In this document: positions 56,323 to 64,000 of the stretch, piece after piece
How positions within the stretch are numbered: position 1 is the first letter of the stretch
How the letters are laid out: every line of letters starts with the position of its first letter
Assembly: GCF_947493595.1 (NCBI RefSeq)
Contig: NZ_CANLRL010000012.1
Location: forward strand, 1-64,000
DNA length: 64,000 nt
From: an uncultured Shimia sp.
GTDB taxonomy: Bacteria > Pseudomonadota > Alphaproteobacteria > Rhodobacterales > Rhodobacteraceae
Direction: 5' to 3'
The notes under the pieces: generated by a model
Database searches by the model: none
What the model saw: only the letters and a program-made list of their open reading frames with translations
What the model was told of the DNA's origin: nothing
Made by a program: the position numbers and the translations under genes

Positions 56323-57538
56323 CGACGACGATCTGCGCGACGCGGTTCTGGACACCTTTGAAAAACACAAGCTGCCGGCCAAAGGGTTCGCTCGCGCAGC
56401 GGATGCGTTGGAGGCGCTTGATCCCGAGTGGCCCGGTGTGGTGCTCAGCGATATTCGCATGCCCGGCATGGACGGGTTGGCCTTCCAGGAAGAGGTCAAA
56501 CGGCTTGCGCCGGATGTGCCGGTGATCCTGTTCACCGGCCACGGAGATGTGCCGGTTGCGGTACAGGCCATGCGCAACGGGGCCTTTGAGTTCCTCGAAA
56601 AACCGGTGCACCCGGATCACCTGCATCAGGTGGTATTGCGGGCCTTGAAAATGCGCAGCCTGCAGGTGGAGCTGACCAACCTGCAACACAAGACACGCGA
56701 GACATTGCCGTTGGAAGAACGGCTTGTTGGGCGTTCTAAAGTCATGCGGTTTGTGCGACGCGACCTGCAAGCGGTGGCGCCATTGCAGGTGGATGTGTTG
56801 TTGTGGGGGCAGGACGGCACCGGCAAGACCGCCGCCGCGCGGGCAATCCATGATCTGTCCCCAAATGCCGGTGGCAACTTTGTCGTGGTGAACTGTTCCG
56901 CCGTGTCGCAAGACACCATTGAGCGCACGTTGTTTGAGGACGGCGGCGCGGTGGCGCGGGCATCGGGCGGCACCTTGCATTTGCAAGACATCGAAGCCCT
57001 GTCCGATCAATTGCAGGCGCAGCTGCTGCGGATTTTTGACAGCGCCGATGCGCCGCGCGTGGTGGCCTCTGTCAGTCAGAAACCAGAGGACCTTCTGGCA
57101 GCGAGTAAACTGCGCAGCGACCTTCTGTACCGGATCAATGTGGCCCAGATTGAGATGCCGCCGCTCAAAGAGCGGGGGCGGGATGTGTTTGTCCTGCTTG
57201 ACCATTTCATTCAGCGCGCCGCCGCCCGCCATGGTAAATCCCAAAAGGCGCTGCCGGTGCCGGATCTGGATGCACTTGGCAAATACACCTGGCCCGGCAA
57301 TGTGCGGGAATTGCGCAATGTGGCTGAAAAGCTGGTGGTGGGTCTGACCGTGCGTCTGGACGAACGGGCCTCGGCGGCGGTCACGGAAACCTATGACGAG
57401 GCCATGCTGCGGCACGAGCGCGACCTGCTCAGCAACGCGCTGATTCAAAGCGGTGGACGCAAGGCGGCGGCGGCAGAGTTGCTCGGTATCCCGCGCAAAC
57501 GGCTGTACCTGCGCCTGAAGCACTGCGGCATTGATTGA
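56294..57538 (+). CDS. NtrC-like response regulator lacking GAFTGA (PgtA-like)
   Basis: A 414-residue regulator. The receiver domain (1-120) has phospho-acceptor Asp53 in LSDIRMPGMDG and Lys103 in LEKPVHPD. The AAA+ domain (about 143-350) has Walker A WGQDGTGKT (171-179), an altered Walker B HLQDIE in place of the usual LDEI, and RSDLLYRINV. A Fis-type HTH sits at 378-412. The GAFTGA loop that contacts sigma-54 is absent: TIERTLFEDGGAV joins directly to ARASGGTLHL. It probably acts with sigma-70 or by DNA binding alone. It starts at ATG 56294 after AAGGGGGA and overlaps the kinase by 29 bases. Confidence 0.92.
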   Translation: MQAQIILVDDDDDLRDAVLDTFEKHKLPAKGFARAADALEALDPEWPGVVLSDIRMPGMDGLAFQEEVKRLAPDVPVILFTGHGDVPVAVQAMRNGAFEFLEKPVHPDHLHQVVLRALKMRSLQVELTNLQHKTRETLPLEERLVGRSKVMRFVRRDLQAVAPLQVDVLLWGQDGTGKTAAARAIHDLSPNAGGNFVVVNCSAVSQDTIERTLFEDGGAVARASGGTLHLQDIEALSDQLQAQLLRIFDSADAPRVVASVSQKPEDLLAASKLRSDLLYRINVAQIEMPPLKERGRDVFVLLDHFIQRAAARHGKSQKALPVPDLDALGKYTWPGNVRELRNVAEKLVVGLTVRLDERASAAVTETYDEAMLRHERDLLSNALIQSGGRKAAAAELLGIPRKRLYLRLKHCGID

Positions 57539-57550
57539 AAATCGGTCGAA

Positions 57551-57580
57551 TTTGACACAATTTCACGTGTCAAATTTGAC
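57551..57580. promoter_or_regulatory. Binding-site candidate for the response regulator
   Basis: TTTGACAC (57551-57558) and GTGTCAAA (57567-57574) form an inverted repeat with an 8-base spacer. GTCAAATTTGAC (57569-57580) is itself a perfect 12-base palindrome. The three TTTGAC-type half sites lie about 115-145 bases before the transporter binding protein gene, just after the regulator gene. Confidence 0.6.
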
Positions 57581-57616
57581 CCAAACCCACAATCAAAACG
57601 GTTTCGAAATCATCCG

Positions 57617-57646
57617 TTGAGCCTTTTGAGATTGGCTCGCTAGGGT
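57617..57646 (+). promoter_or_regulatory. Possible sigma-70 promoter of the transporter operon
   Basis: TTGAGC (57617-57622), an 18-base spacer and TAGGGT (57641-57646), 50 bases before the binding protein start. The palindromic site is 37-66 bases upstream of the -35, a common activator position. No TGGC-N8-TTGC sigma-54 motif is seen here. Confidence 0.35.
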
Positions 57647-57695
57647 TTGGCCATTGTTGGGCTATACTTGTGATGCCCATCCATGGGAGGAAAAT

Positions 57696-59021
57696 ATGAA
57701 ACGAACTTTTCGCACATCTGTGGCCGCTCTGGCCCTGAGCTCTGCATCCGCAGCCTTTGCGGCGGACAAGGTGGTTGTGGTCACCTCATTCCCCAACTCG
57801 ATGACCGGTCCGATTGAGGCGGCTTTTGAAGCGGCTAATCCGGGCATTGATCTGGAGATCCTGAACAAGAAGACCTCCGCAGGTGTGAAATACATTCAAG
57901 AGATTTCAGACGCCAACACGGCGGACATCTTCTGGGCCTCCGCGCCAGATGCGTTTGAAGTGCTCAAAGGTGACGGACTACTGGCCTCCGTCGAGATCAA
58001 CTCTGACGGCATTCCAGAGAAAATCGGCGCTTATCCGATGAACGATCCAGACGGCAAGTATTACGGCTTTGCCGCCGCTGGTTATGGCATCATGTGGAAT
58101 GAGCGTTACCTGAAAGCCAAGAAGCTTGAGCCGGCCAAAAACTGGGCAGAGCTGAAAGACGCCGCCTATCATGGCCACGTGGGCATGTCCGCGCCGTCAC
58201 GCTCCGGCACCACCCACCTGACTGTGGAAACCGTTCTGCAGGGCGAAGGCTGGGACAAAGGCTGGGCCGAATGGAAGTGGATTGGCGGTAACTTCTCCAC
58301 CGTGACCGAACGTTCGTTTGGTGTGCCAGATGGCGTGAACACCGGCAACTTTGGCTTGGGTATTGTGATCGACTTCTTTGGCTTCAGCTCCAAAGCCTCC
58401 GGTTTCCCGGTTGATTTTGCCTATCCGGAAGTGACCGCGCTGGTGCCTGCCAACATCGCAGTGGTGAACAACGCCCCCAATGAGGCTGCGGCCAAAACCT
58501 TTGTGGAATACCTGCTGACACCGGCTGGTCAGGAAGTGTTGCTGGATCCGGCAATCATGCGTTTGCCGATCAACCCAGCCACTTACGCAAGTGCGCCAGA
58601 AGGCTTCCCTAACCCGTTTGAAGACGGCTCCATTGGGGCGGCTGTGAAGTTTGACGTGGCCAAATCCGGTGCACGTTACAACCTGGTGAACTCCATGTTT
58701 GACGTGATGATCACCTACCGTCTGGATGACCTGCGCGCTGCCGTGGGCGCGGTTCAAGCCGCCGAAGCCAAGCACGCCGGTGGGGACAATGCGGAAGCCA
58801 AAGCGCTGATCGCAGAGGCCCGCGCCTTGATCGACGCCAACCCGATTGACGAAGCGACGTCGATGGATGCGGAGTTCGCTGGCATCTTCACCAAAAAGCG
58901 CAAGAAAGCCACCGACACGGTTGGCGAGCGCCAGGCTGAAGTGGAACAGCGTTGGGATGCTATGGTGGTGGAAAACTACCGCAAAGCCAAAGAGCTGGCT
59001 GACAAAGCCGCCGCTCTGTAA
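57696..59021 (+). CDS. ABC transporter periplasmic binding protein (Fbp/Afu type)
   Basis: A 441-residue exported protein. The signal peptide MKRTFRTSVAALALSSASAA ends near AFA-ADK. The binding region has VVVVTSFPNSMTGPIEAAF, LNKKTSAGVKYI, ADIFWASAPDAFEVL, APSRSGTTHL and FGLGIVIDFFGF. A helical extension covers the last 110 residues. This family binds ferric iron or anionic phosphate esters (AfuA, PgtC relatives). The paralogue at 53012 and the downstream phosphatase favour a phosphorylated solute. GGGAGG precedes ATG 57696. Confidence 0.85.
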   Translation: MKRTFRTSVAALALSSASAAFAADKVVVVTSFPNSMTGPIEAAFEAANPGIDLEILNKKTSAGVKYIQEISDANTADIFWASAPDAFEVLKGDGLLASVEINSDGIPEKIGAYPMNDPDGKYYGFAAAGYGIMWNERYLKAKKLEPAKNWAELKDAAYHGHVGMSAPSRSGTTHLTVETVLQGEGWDKGWAEWKWIGGNFSTVTERSFGVPDGVNTGNFGLGIVIDFFGFSSKASGFPVDFAYPEVTALVPANIAVVNNAPNEAAAKTFVEYLLTPAGQEVLLDPAIMRLPINPATYASAPEGFPNPFEDGSIGAAVKFDVAKSGARYNLVNSMFDVMITYRLDDLRAAVGAVQAAEAKHAGGDNAEAKALIAEARALIDANPIDEATSMDAEFAGIFTKKRKKATDTVGERQAEVEQRWDAMVVENYRKAKELADKAAAL

Positions 59022-59127
59022 CGCACCTCCCGCGGGGCGGCACCATGCTGCCCTGCCCTTCGCGCTTTGGTGCAGGTCACTCCCCGGCACCAAAGCCACT
59101 CTCCTCTAAATTCTCGGGTAATTTCCC

Positions 59128-60879
59128 ATGTCGAATGCCTCGCCGCACTCCAACGGCGGTCCGTCTCTGCTTGACCGTCTTCCGGCGTCGATCCTTCCGC
59201 GCGTGTCCGGGCTTCATGCCGCCGCGCTGATCATTGCCATCCTGCTGATCGGTTTGCTGATCATCCCTGTCCTGCAAGTCATCTACGTTGCCTTTCTGGA
59301 CCCAAACACCGGCGCGCTGACGTTGCAGAACTTTGTGGACTTCTTCCGCACGTCACTGTTCCGCGAAAGCTTCTGGAACTCTTTCTACGTCTCCGCCATG
59401 TCGGTGGTGTTTGCCACTGTCATCGCCCTGCCATTGGCCTACATCACCACCCGCTTCAACTTTGCCGGCTCGGTGGTGATCCAAAGCCTTGGTTTCATCC
59501 CGCTGATCATGCCGCCCTTTGTTGGCGCGGTGGCGATGCAGCTGATCTTTGGTCGCAACGGCACGCTCAACCTGCTGATGGAAGAGAAGTTTGGCATCAA
59601 CATCCCTTTCATGGAGGGGCTCAATGGCGTCATTCTGGTGCAGTCGATCCATTATTTCCCGTTTATCCTGATCAACCTCTCCACCAGCCTGCGCAACATC
59701 GACCGCTCGATGGAAGAAGCCGCACAGAACCTCGGTTCCCAAGGCATGCGTCTGTTCCGTCGGATTGTGTTCCCGCTGGCCATGCCTGGTTACGTGGCGG
59801 GCGCTGCGCTGGTGTTCATCAAGGTGTTTGACGATCTTGGCACGCCGCTGCTGCTCAACGTGAACAATATGCTGGCGCCACAGGCCTTCCTGCGGATCAG
59901 CTCGATTGGGATCAGCGACCCGATGGGCTATGTGATCAGCTTTATTCTGGTGGCCTTCTCGATCTTCTCGCTCTGGGCGTCCTTCCTTGTGATGCGCGGC
60001 AAAGACTACTCCACGGTGCAAAAAGGCGGCGGTGGTCTGTCTCGGCGTGACCTGCGCACAGGGGAAAAGATTGCCGCATATGCGGTAGTGGCCTTCATTC
60101 TCATTCTGGTGCTCAGCCCGCACATTGGCCTGACCCTGCTCAGCTTTGCCACCATCTGGAGCTTTGCGCCGCTGCCAGACGGGTTCACGCTGCAGAACTA
60201 CGTGGTGATGTGGGAGAACTCGAAGCAGTTCATCACCAACACGGTGATCTATGCGGGCATCGCAGCCGTTCTCGACGTGATCATTGGCACAGCCATTGCC
60301 TATATCGTGATCCGCACCGGCATCTGGGGCCGTAAGTCGCTGGACTACCTCGCCACCGCCGCTTTGGCTGTGCCGGGTGTGGTGCTGGGCATTGGATACC
60401 TGCGGGTGTTCCACTCCATCGACATCCCGTTTACGGATAAACCGATGGCCAGCTGGTGGGTGATCATTGCGCTTGCCCTGATGATCCGCCGCCTACCCTA
60501 TGCATTGCGTGCCTGTACCGCCGCATTGCAACAGGTATCTCTGGCGCTGGAAGAAGCTGCGGAAAGCCTTGGCGCAACCAAAGGCTCCACCATTCGCCGG
60601 ATTGTCATCCCGCTGATGTCGGGCGGCATCCTGGCGGGCTTTGTGACCTCCTTTGCCACGGCAGCCGTGGAACTCTCGGCCACCATCATGCTGGTGAGCT
60701 CGGAAAGTGACGCGCCGCTGGCTTATGGCATCTACCTCTTCATGCAAACGCCGTCCGGACGTGGCGCTGGCGCAGCCCTTGGTGTGGTTGCGGTCATCAT
60801 CGTCGGCCTCGGCACCTTCCTGTCGCAGCTGATGATTGAGCGCGACAAGAAATTCAAATCCACGGATCAGTCGCACTAA
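59128..60879 (+). CDS. ABC transporter permease, fused double domain
   Basis: A 583-residue membrane protein with about 12 helices in two homologous halves. Each half carries an EAA-loop for the ATPase: RSMEEAAQNLGSQGMRLFRRIVFPL near residue 195 and LALEEAAESLGATKGSTIRRIVIPL near residue 475. This is the FbpB/ThiP/AfuB architecture. It is encoded between the binding protein and ATPase genes; the ATPase start lies 21 bases downstream. Confidence 0.93.
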   Translation: MSNASPHSNGGPSLLDRLPASILPRVSGLHAAALIIAILLIGLLIIPVLQVIYVAFLDPNTGALTLQNFVDFFRTSLFRESFWNSFYVSAMSVVFATVIALPLAYITTRFNFAGSVVIQSLGFIPLIMPPFVGAVAMQLIFGRNGTLNLLMEEKFGINIPFMEGLNGVILVQSIHYFPFILINLSTSLRNIDRSMEEAAQNLGSQGMRLFRRIVFPLAMPGYVAGAALVFIKVFDDLGTPLLLNVNNMLAPQAFLRISSIGISDPMGYVISFILVAFSIFSLWASFLVMRGKDYSTVQKGGGGLSRRDLRTGEKIAAYAVVAFILILVLSPHIGLTLLSFATIWSFAPLPDGFTLQNYVVMWENSKQFITNTVIYAGIAAVLDVIIGTAIAYIVIRTGIWGRKSLDYLATAALAVPGVVLGIGYLRVFHSIDIPFTDKPMASWWVIIALALMIRRLPYALRACTAALQQVSLALEEAAESLGATKGSTIRRIVIPLMSGGILAGFVTSFATAAVELSATIMLVSSESDAPLAYGIYLFMQTPSGRGAGAALGVVAVIIVGLGTFLSQLMIERDKKFKSTDQSH

Positions 60880-60899
60880 ACGTGCGGGAGTATAGAACT

Positions 60900-61961
60900 A
60901 TGACAAATCAAATGGTCGGAATTGAAATCAACGATCTGCACCTCTCCTTTGGCGAAACCGAGGTGTTGACCGGGGTGAACCTCGACATTCAACCGGGCGA
61001 GTTCTTCGCCTTCCTTGGGCCCTCAGGCTCTGGCAAATCGACGCTGTTGCGCTCCATTGCTGGGTTTGGGCCCACACCGCAAGGCAGCATCCGCATTGGC
61101 GGGCGTGATGTGGTCAACTTGCCACCGTGGAAACGCAATGTGGGCATGGTGTTTCAATCCTACGCGCTGTGGCCACATATGTCGGTGCGCGACAACGTCG
61201 GCTTTGGTCTCAAAGAACGCAAAATGCCTGCCTCGGAGATTGCGCCGAAAGTCGACGCCGCCCTTGAATTGGTTGGGCTGAGCCATTTGGCAGACCGCAT
61301 GCCAAACCAGCTTTCTGGCGGGCAACAACAGCGGATAGCGTTGGCCCGTACAGTGGTTGTGGAACCTGAAGTGTTGCTGCTGGATGAACCGCTTTCCAAC
61401 CTGGACGCCAGCCTGCGGGTACAAATGCGCCGGGAGTTGTTGGCGCTGCAACGCAAGTTGGGGCTGACCACCATCTTTGTGACCCACGATCAGGAAGAGG
61501 CCAACACCACCGCAGATCGCATGGCGGTGTTGGACAAAGGTGTGATCCAGCAAATTGGCACACCACAGGTGTTGTATGACACGCCGGAAAACCTGTTTGT
61601 GGCGGAGTTTCTCGGCACCGCCAATATCCTCGGTGGGCAAGTGGAACGTGACGGGGGTGCCAAGCGTTTCCGCACCAGTGCGGGCGACGTGCTGGCCCTA
61701 AACGACGGCCACGAGGGTGCAGGCTCTATTGTTCTGCGACCGCAGAACATGCAGATCGTGGATCAAGCGGGGGCAGACACCCTGCCCGGCACCATCTTGC
61801 ATCGCGAGTTTATGGGCAGCCAAGTGCGCTACATTGTGCGCACATCGGGCACCGAAATGATTGTGGATCAGTTTCACCACGTGGGACATGACTGGCGCGA
61901 CACCGGCAGTGATGTGCACCTGAAGGTCAACACCAATGAAGCGGTGATTGTTGCCTCATGA
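60900..61961 (+). CDS. ABC transporter ATPase
   Basis: A 353-residue ATPase. Walker A is GPSGSGKSTLLRSIAGFG, the signature is QLSGGQQQRIALART, Walker B is LLLDEPLSNLDASL, and the H-loop is FVTHDQEEA. A TOBE domain fills about 280-350. ATG 60900 has GGGAG about 10 bases upstream; an in-frame GTG at 60882 is less likely. Its stop overlaps the start of the phosphatase (ATGA). Confidence 0.93.
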   Translation: MTNQMVGIEINDLHLSFGETEVLTGVNLDIQPGEFFAFLGPSGSGKSTLLRSIAGFGPTPQGSIRIGGRDVVNLPPWKRNVGMVFQSYALWPHMSVRDNVGFGLKERKMPASEIAPKVDAALELVGLSHLADRMPNQLSGGQQQRIALARTVVVEPEVLLLDEPLSNLDASLRVQMRRELLALQRKLGLTTIFVTHDQEEANTTADRMAVLDKGVIQQIGTPQVLYDTPENLFVAEFLGTANILGGQVERDGGAKRFRTSAGDVLALNDGHEGAGSIVLRPQNMQIVDQAGADTLPGTILHREFMGSQVRYIVRTSGTEMIVDQFHHVGHDWRDTGSDVHLKVNTNEAVIVAS

Positions 61962-62569
61962 GCTTTGTCTATACCGGCCCGCGCCTGCTTCTGTTGCGCC
62001 ATGGCGAAACAAAATGGAACCGACAGGGCCGGTTGCAGGGCCGCAAAAACTCACCACTCACGGACCTGGGGCGGGCGCAAGCCCGCCAACAGGGTGAAAT
62101 CCTGAAACAGATCAACGGCATCGCGCGCTTTGATGCGGTGTGTAGCCCACTCGGGCGGGCGCAAGAAACCGCGCGGATTGCGCTTGGGGCTGTTGGCAAA
62201 CTGCCCCGGCTTGATCCTTTGGTGGCAGAGATCAACGCCGGCGCGTGGGAAGGCAAAACCTACCGGGAAATTATCGGGTCCGACGAATCCTTTGAGGATC
62301 ACAAGATGATGCGGCTCTTCCTGACGGCCCCTGGCGGCGAAGGCTATGACGCCCTAAGGGACCGATGTGAGGCCTTTCTAAGCGGGTTGGAGCGCCCAAC
62401 CATCCTGGTGTCTCATTCCGTGACGCTCTGTATGATCCGCGGTCTCATTCGTGGTCTATCACAAAAAGACATAGAGGCGTTGGATCGTCCGCAGGGCGTG
62501 GTTTATGACATAAAAATGGGACAAGAAACGCTTTGGTCGCCACATAGCGTTCCAACCACCTGCGCCTGA
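61958..62569 (+). CDS. Histidine phosphatase (phosphoglycerate-mutase-like)
   Basis: A 203-residue enzyme. The catalytic phospho-His motif is LLLRHGETKWNRQGRLQG near residue 15, the acid residue is in LVAEINAGAWEGKTYREI, and the second His is in TILVSHSVTLC. Members dephosphorylate sugar phosphates and other small phosphate esters. Translational coupling to the ABC ATPase suggests that it hydrolyses the imported substrate, or that the operon is for phosphate-ester use. Confidence 0.9.
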   Translation: MSFVYTGPRLLLLRHGETKWNRQGRLQGRKNSPLTDLGRAQARQQGEILKQINGIARFDAVCSPLGRAQETARIALGAVGKLPRLDPLVAEINAGAWEGKTYREIIGSDESFEDHKMMRLFLTAPGGEGYDALRDRCEAFLSGLERPTILVSHSVTLCMIRGLIRGLSQKDIEALDRPQGVVYDIKMGQETLWSPHSVPTTCA

Positions 62570-62729
62570 TACCAACAGGTAGAAAGCCCAAAGGCCAATC
62601 AAGCACCCAAATTCAAATGGGCCCTCTCAAGCGGGGCTGAGAACGTAAGGGCGGGACGCCTAGCCAGTGACCTGTGCCCATGAAACTCATTCTGCCTGCG
62701 TGAAAGCCCAATAGGTGCCGCGTTACAAA

Positions 62730-64000
62730 CTACTTTAACAGCACGTGGTACAGCCAAGGCACCACAAACAATGCCAGCACGGAGGTCACTCCGAGACCGC
62801 CTAACATCAGTGCGGCCATCGGTTTCCAAAGTGTACCGCCAAAAGCTGCCATTGGAACAAGGTCGACCACTATGGTCAGTGACCTGAGAACGATCGGGCG
62901 AAACCGCTTTTGCGCCCCTGCGACAGGAATTGAATTGTATCATCAGCGCCACCACAATCGGAATAAGCGCATAGGGCATGCCATTGGCGAGTTTTACCCG
63001 CACAATCGCCGCCATCTCAATCTCGCCTCCGATTGTTATTTGGTACGACACCCCGATGTCACTGGCCAGCTGATCCAATGACGGCGACACATACGCCAGG
63101 AGCTCAAATGTGGTCATCTGATCGGAGCTTGCGGAAACGGTCAAGGCGCGGCTTTGGTTGAGACGGCGTATCACGGACAGCTTGGGATCCAGAACCAGCT
63201 CTGACATTTGATCCAACCCGGTCACGCGCACCTGCGCCTTAGACGCCGCGTTCCGCAAGGCGCGGTCTTTGCGCCTGTCTTTTGCAGCGCCGCGCAGCAC
63301 AACATCCACCGGCGTGCGGCCGGAATCTGCACCTCCAAAACCGGTACCCGGCTGGCTGTCGCCACCTGCTTGTTCCGAAAACTCGCGCTGGGAAACCAAA
63401 ACAACGCCGCGTCCCGTGCTTTGCGCATGATCGGGCCCACATCCGCAGGGCTAACCGTGTTTACCAACAGAAAGGCAGCCGCCGGATCCGCCTCCATTCG
63501 GTCCATCGGCAACACAACGCACGGGCCACCATCGCCGACAAAAATCGACACGTTTGCCACACCGGGGTTTGCCGCGCGCAACCAATAGAAGTACACACCG
63601 CAGAAACAGCACTGGCGCTTGCAACCTCAGGCGCACCGCTTTGGCGTAAGCGGCTGACAAACGATCAAAGGCAACCTGTTTTCTATCCGTCCGTGCCCGC
63701 GTGCCAATGGTCCAGACGGCCAACCTCGGCAAAAATTACAACGCGGTGAGCAATGGCCCTATCAGCATGAACAGCACCAAGGTGACCAAGGAGAATGCGT
63801 AGGCGCCCTCATTTCTACCCAGCAGGAACAACGGCAGAAACGCCGCAACGGTGGTGACCGAAGACACCGTCAGGGGCATGGCAAACACCCCACCTGCCGT
63901 ACACGCGGCTTTCACAGCCGCCTGACCAGAGCGGATGCGACGCTGAATGTCCTCAACAACAACCTGCCCGTTGTCCACCAACATGCCCAGGCTGATGATA
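62730..64000 (-). pseudogene. Decayed RND efflux transporter (continues beyond window)
   Basis: The minus strand carries RND-family pieces in three frames. IISLGMLVDNGQVVVEDIQRRI through MLIGPLLTAL ends at a premature stop (63736). NPGVANVSIFVGDGG and FLLVNTVSPADVG lie at 63405-63596 in another frame. SRALTVSA... to ITIGGEIEMAAIV and ALMIQFNS follow at 62920-63200, then the C-terminal LVPMAAFGGTLWKPMAALML ends at TAG 62730. Frameshifts, stops and a deletion after QFNS show loss of function. Family: proton-driven AcrB-like pumps. Confidence 0.85.

Noticed and set aside
57590-57660. Sigma-54 promoter before the transporter operon
   Set aside because: No TGGC/TGC pair with correct spacing is visible, and the regulator lacks GAFTGA.

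Overview
The window looks like a chromosomal segment of a marine alphaproteobacterium of the order Rhodobacterales (Roseobacter group). This is judged from protein content: a ChvG-ChvI/HprK/RapZ/HPr cluster beside pckA, a fused indolepyruvate ferredoxin oxidoreductase, a DUF6473 protein, a hisS-hisZ-hisG operon, TRAP transporters and Tex. No 16S gene is present, so the genus cannot be named.

Layout. 1-18 kb is ordinary core genome: the 5' end of tuf, a lipoprotein, a cytochrome P450, topoisomerase IV subunit A (parC), an SDR enzyme, a cobalamin adenosyltransferase, etfBA, 3-hydroxybutyryl-CoA dehydrogenase and an acyltransferase. From 13.5 to 20 kb lies the regulatory cluster ptsH, EIIA, rapZ, hprK, chvG, chvI (minus strand) with pckA divergent. 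It links a PTS-type phosphorelay without sugar permeases to envelope signalling and gluconeogenesis.

20.29-31.27 kb is an integrated genomic island of about 11 kb. It sits in the 3' half of a tRNA gene with anticodon CAT and is bounded by a perfect 45-bp direct repeat (20244-20288 and 31225-31269). It carries a tyrosine integrase next to attL, a surface-type protein with 25-residue BspA/DUF285 repeats plus RTX calcium-binding repeats, a KAP-type P-loop NTPase (a defence candidate), a ribbon-helix-helix protein with a partner, a second core-only tyrosine recombinase, an unknown protein and long AT-rich non-coding stretches with perfect inverted repeats. The terminator that probably belonged to the tRNA gene is now beyond attR.

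31.3-43.3 kb returns to core genes: indolepyruvate ferredoxin oxidoreductase with a divergent Lrp regulator, aroQ, tex, a cupin, hisS-hisZ-hisG and a sulfotransferase. A family-14 glycosyltransferase stands opposite the sulfotransferase. 45-52.8 kb reads as a pyroglutamate (5-oxoproline) locus: pyroglutamyl peptidase, a 1197-residue ATP-dependent 5-oxoprolinase, a divergent TRAP transporter and a MarR-type regulator.

53-62.6 kb is the most interesting regulatory unit. A periplasmic binding protein, a membrane sensor kinase and an NtrC-like response regulator overlap each other (a PgtC/PgtB/PgtA-like arrangement). They are followed by a palindromic site, a paralogous binding protein, a fused double permease, an ABC ATPase and a histidine phosphatase. 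I infer a ligand-sensing system that induces uptake of a phosphorylated compound. The response regulator lacks the GAFTGA loop, so it probably does not work with sigma-54. The window ends in a decayed RND efflux pump gene.
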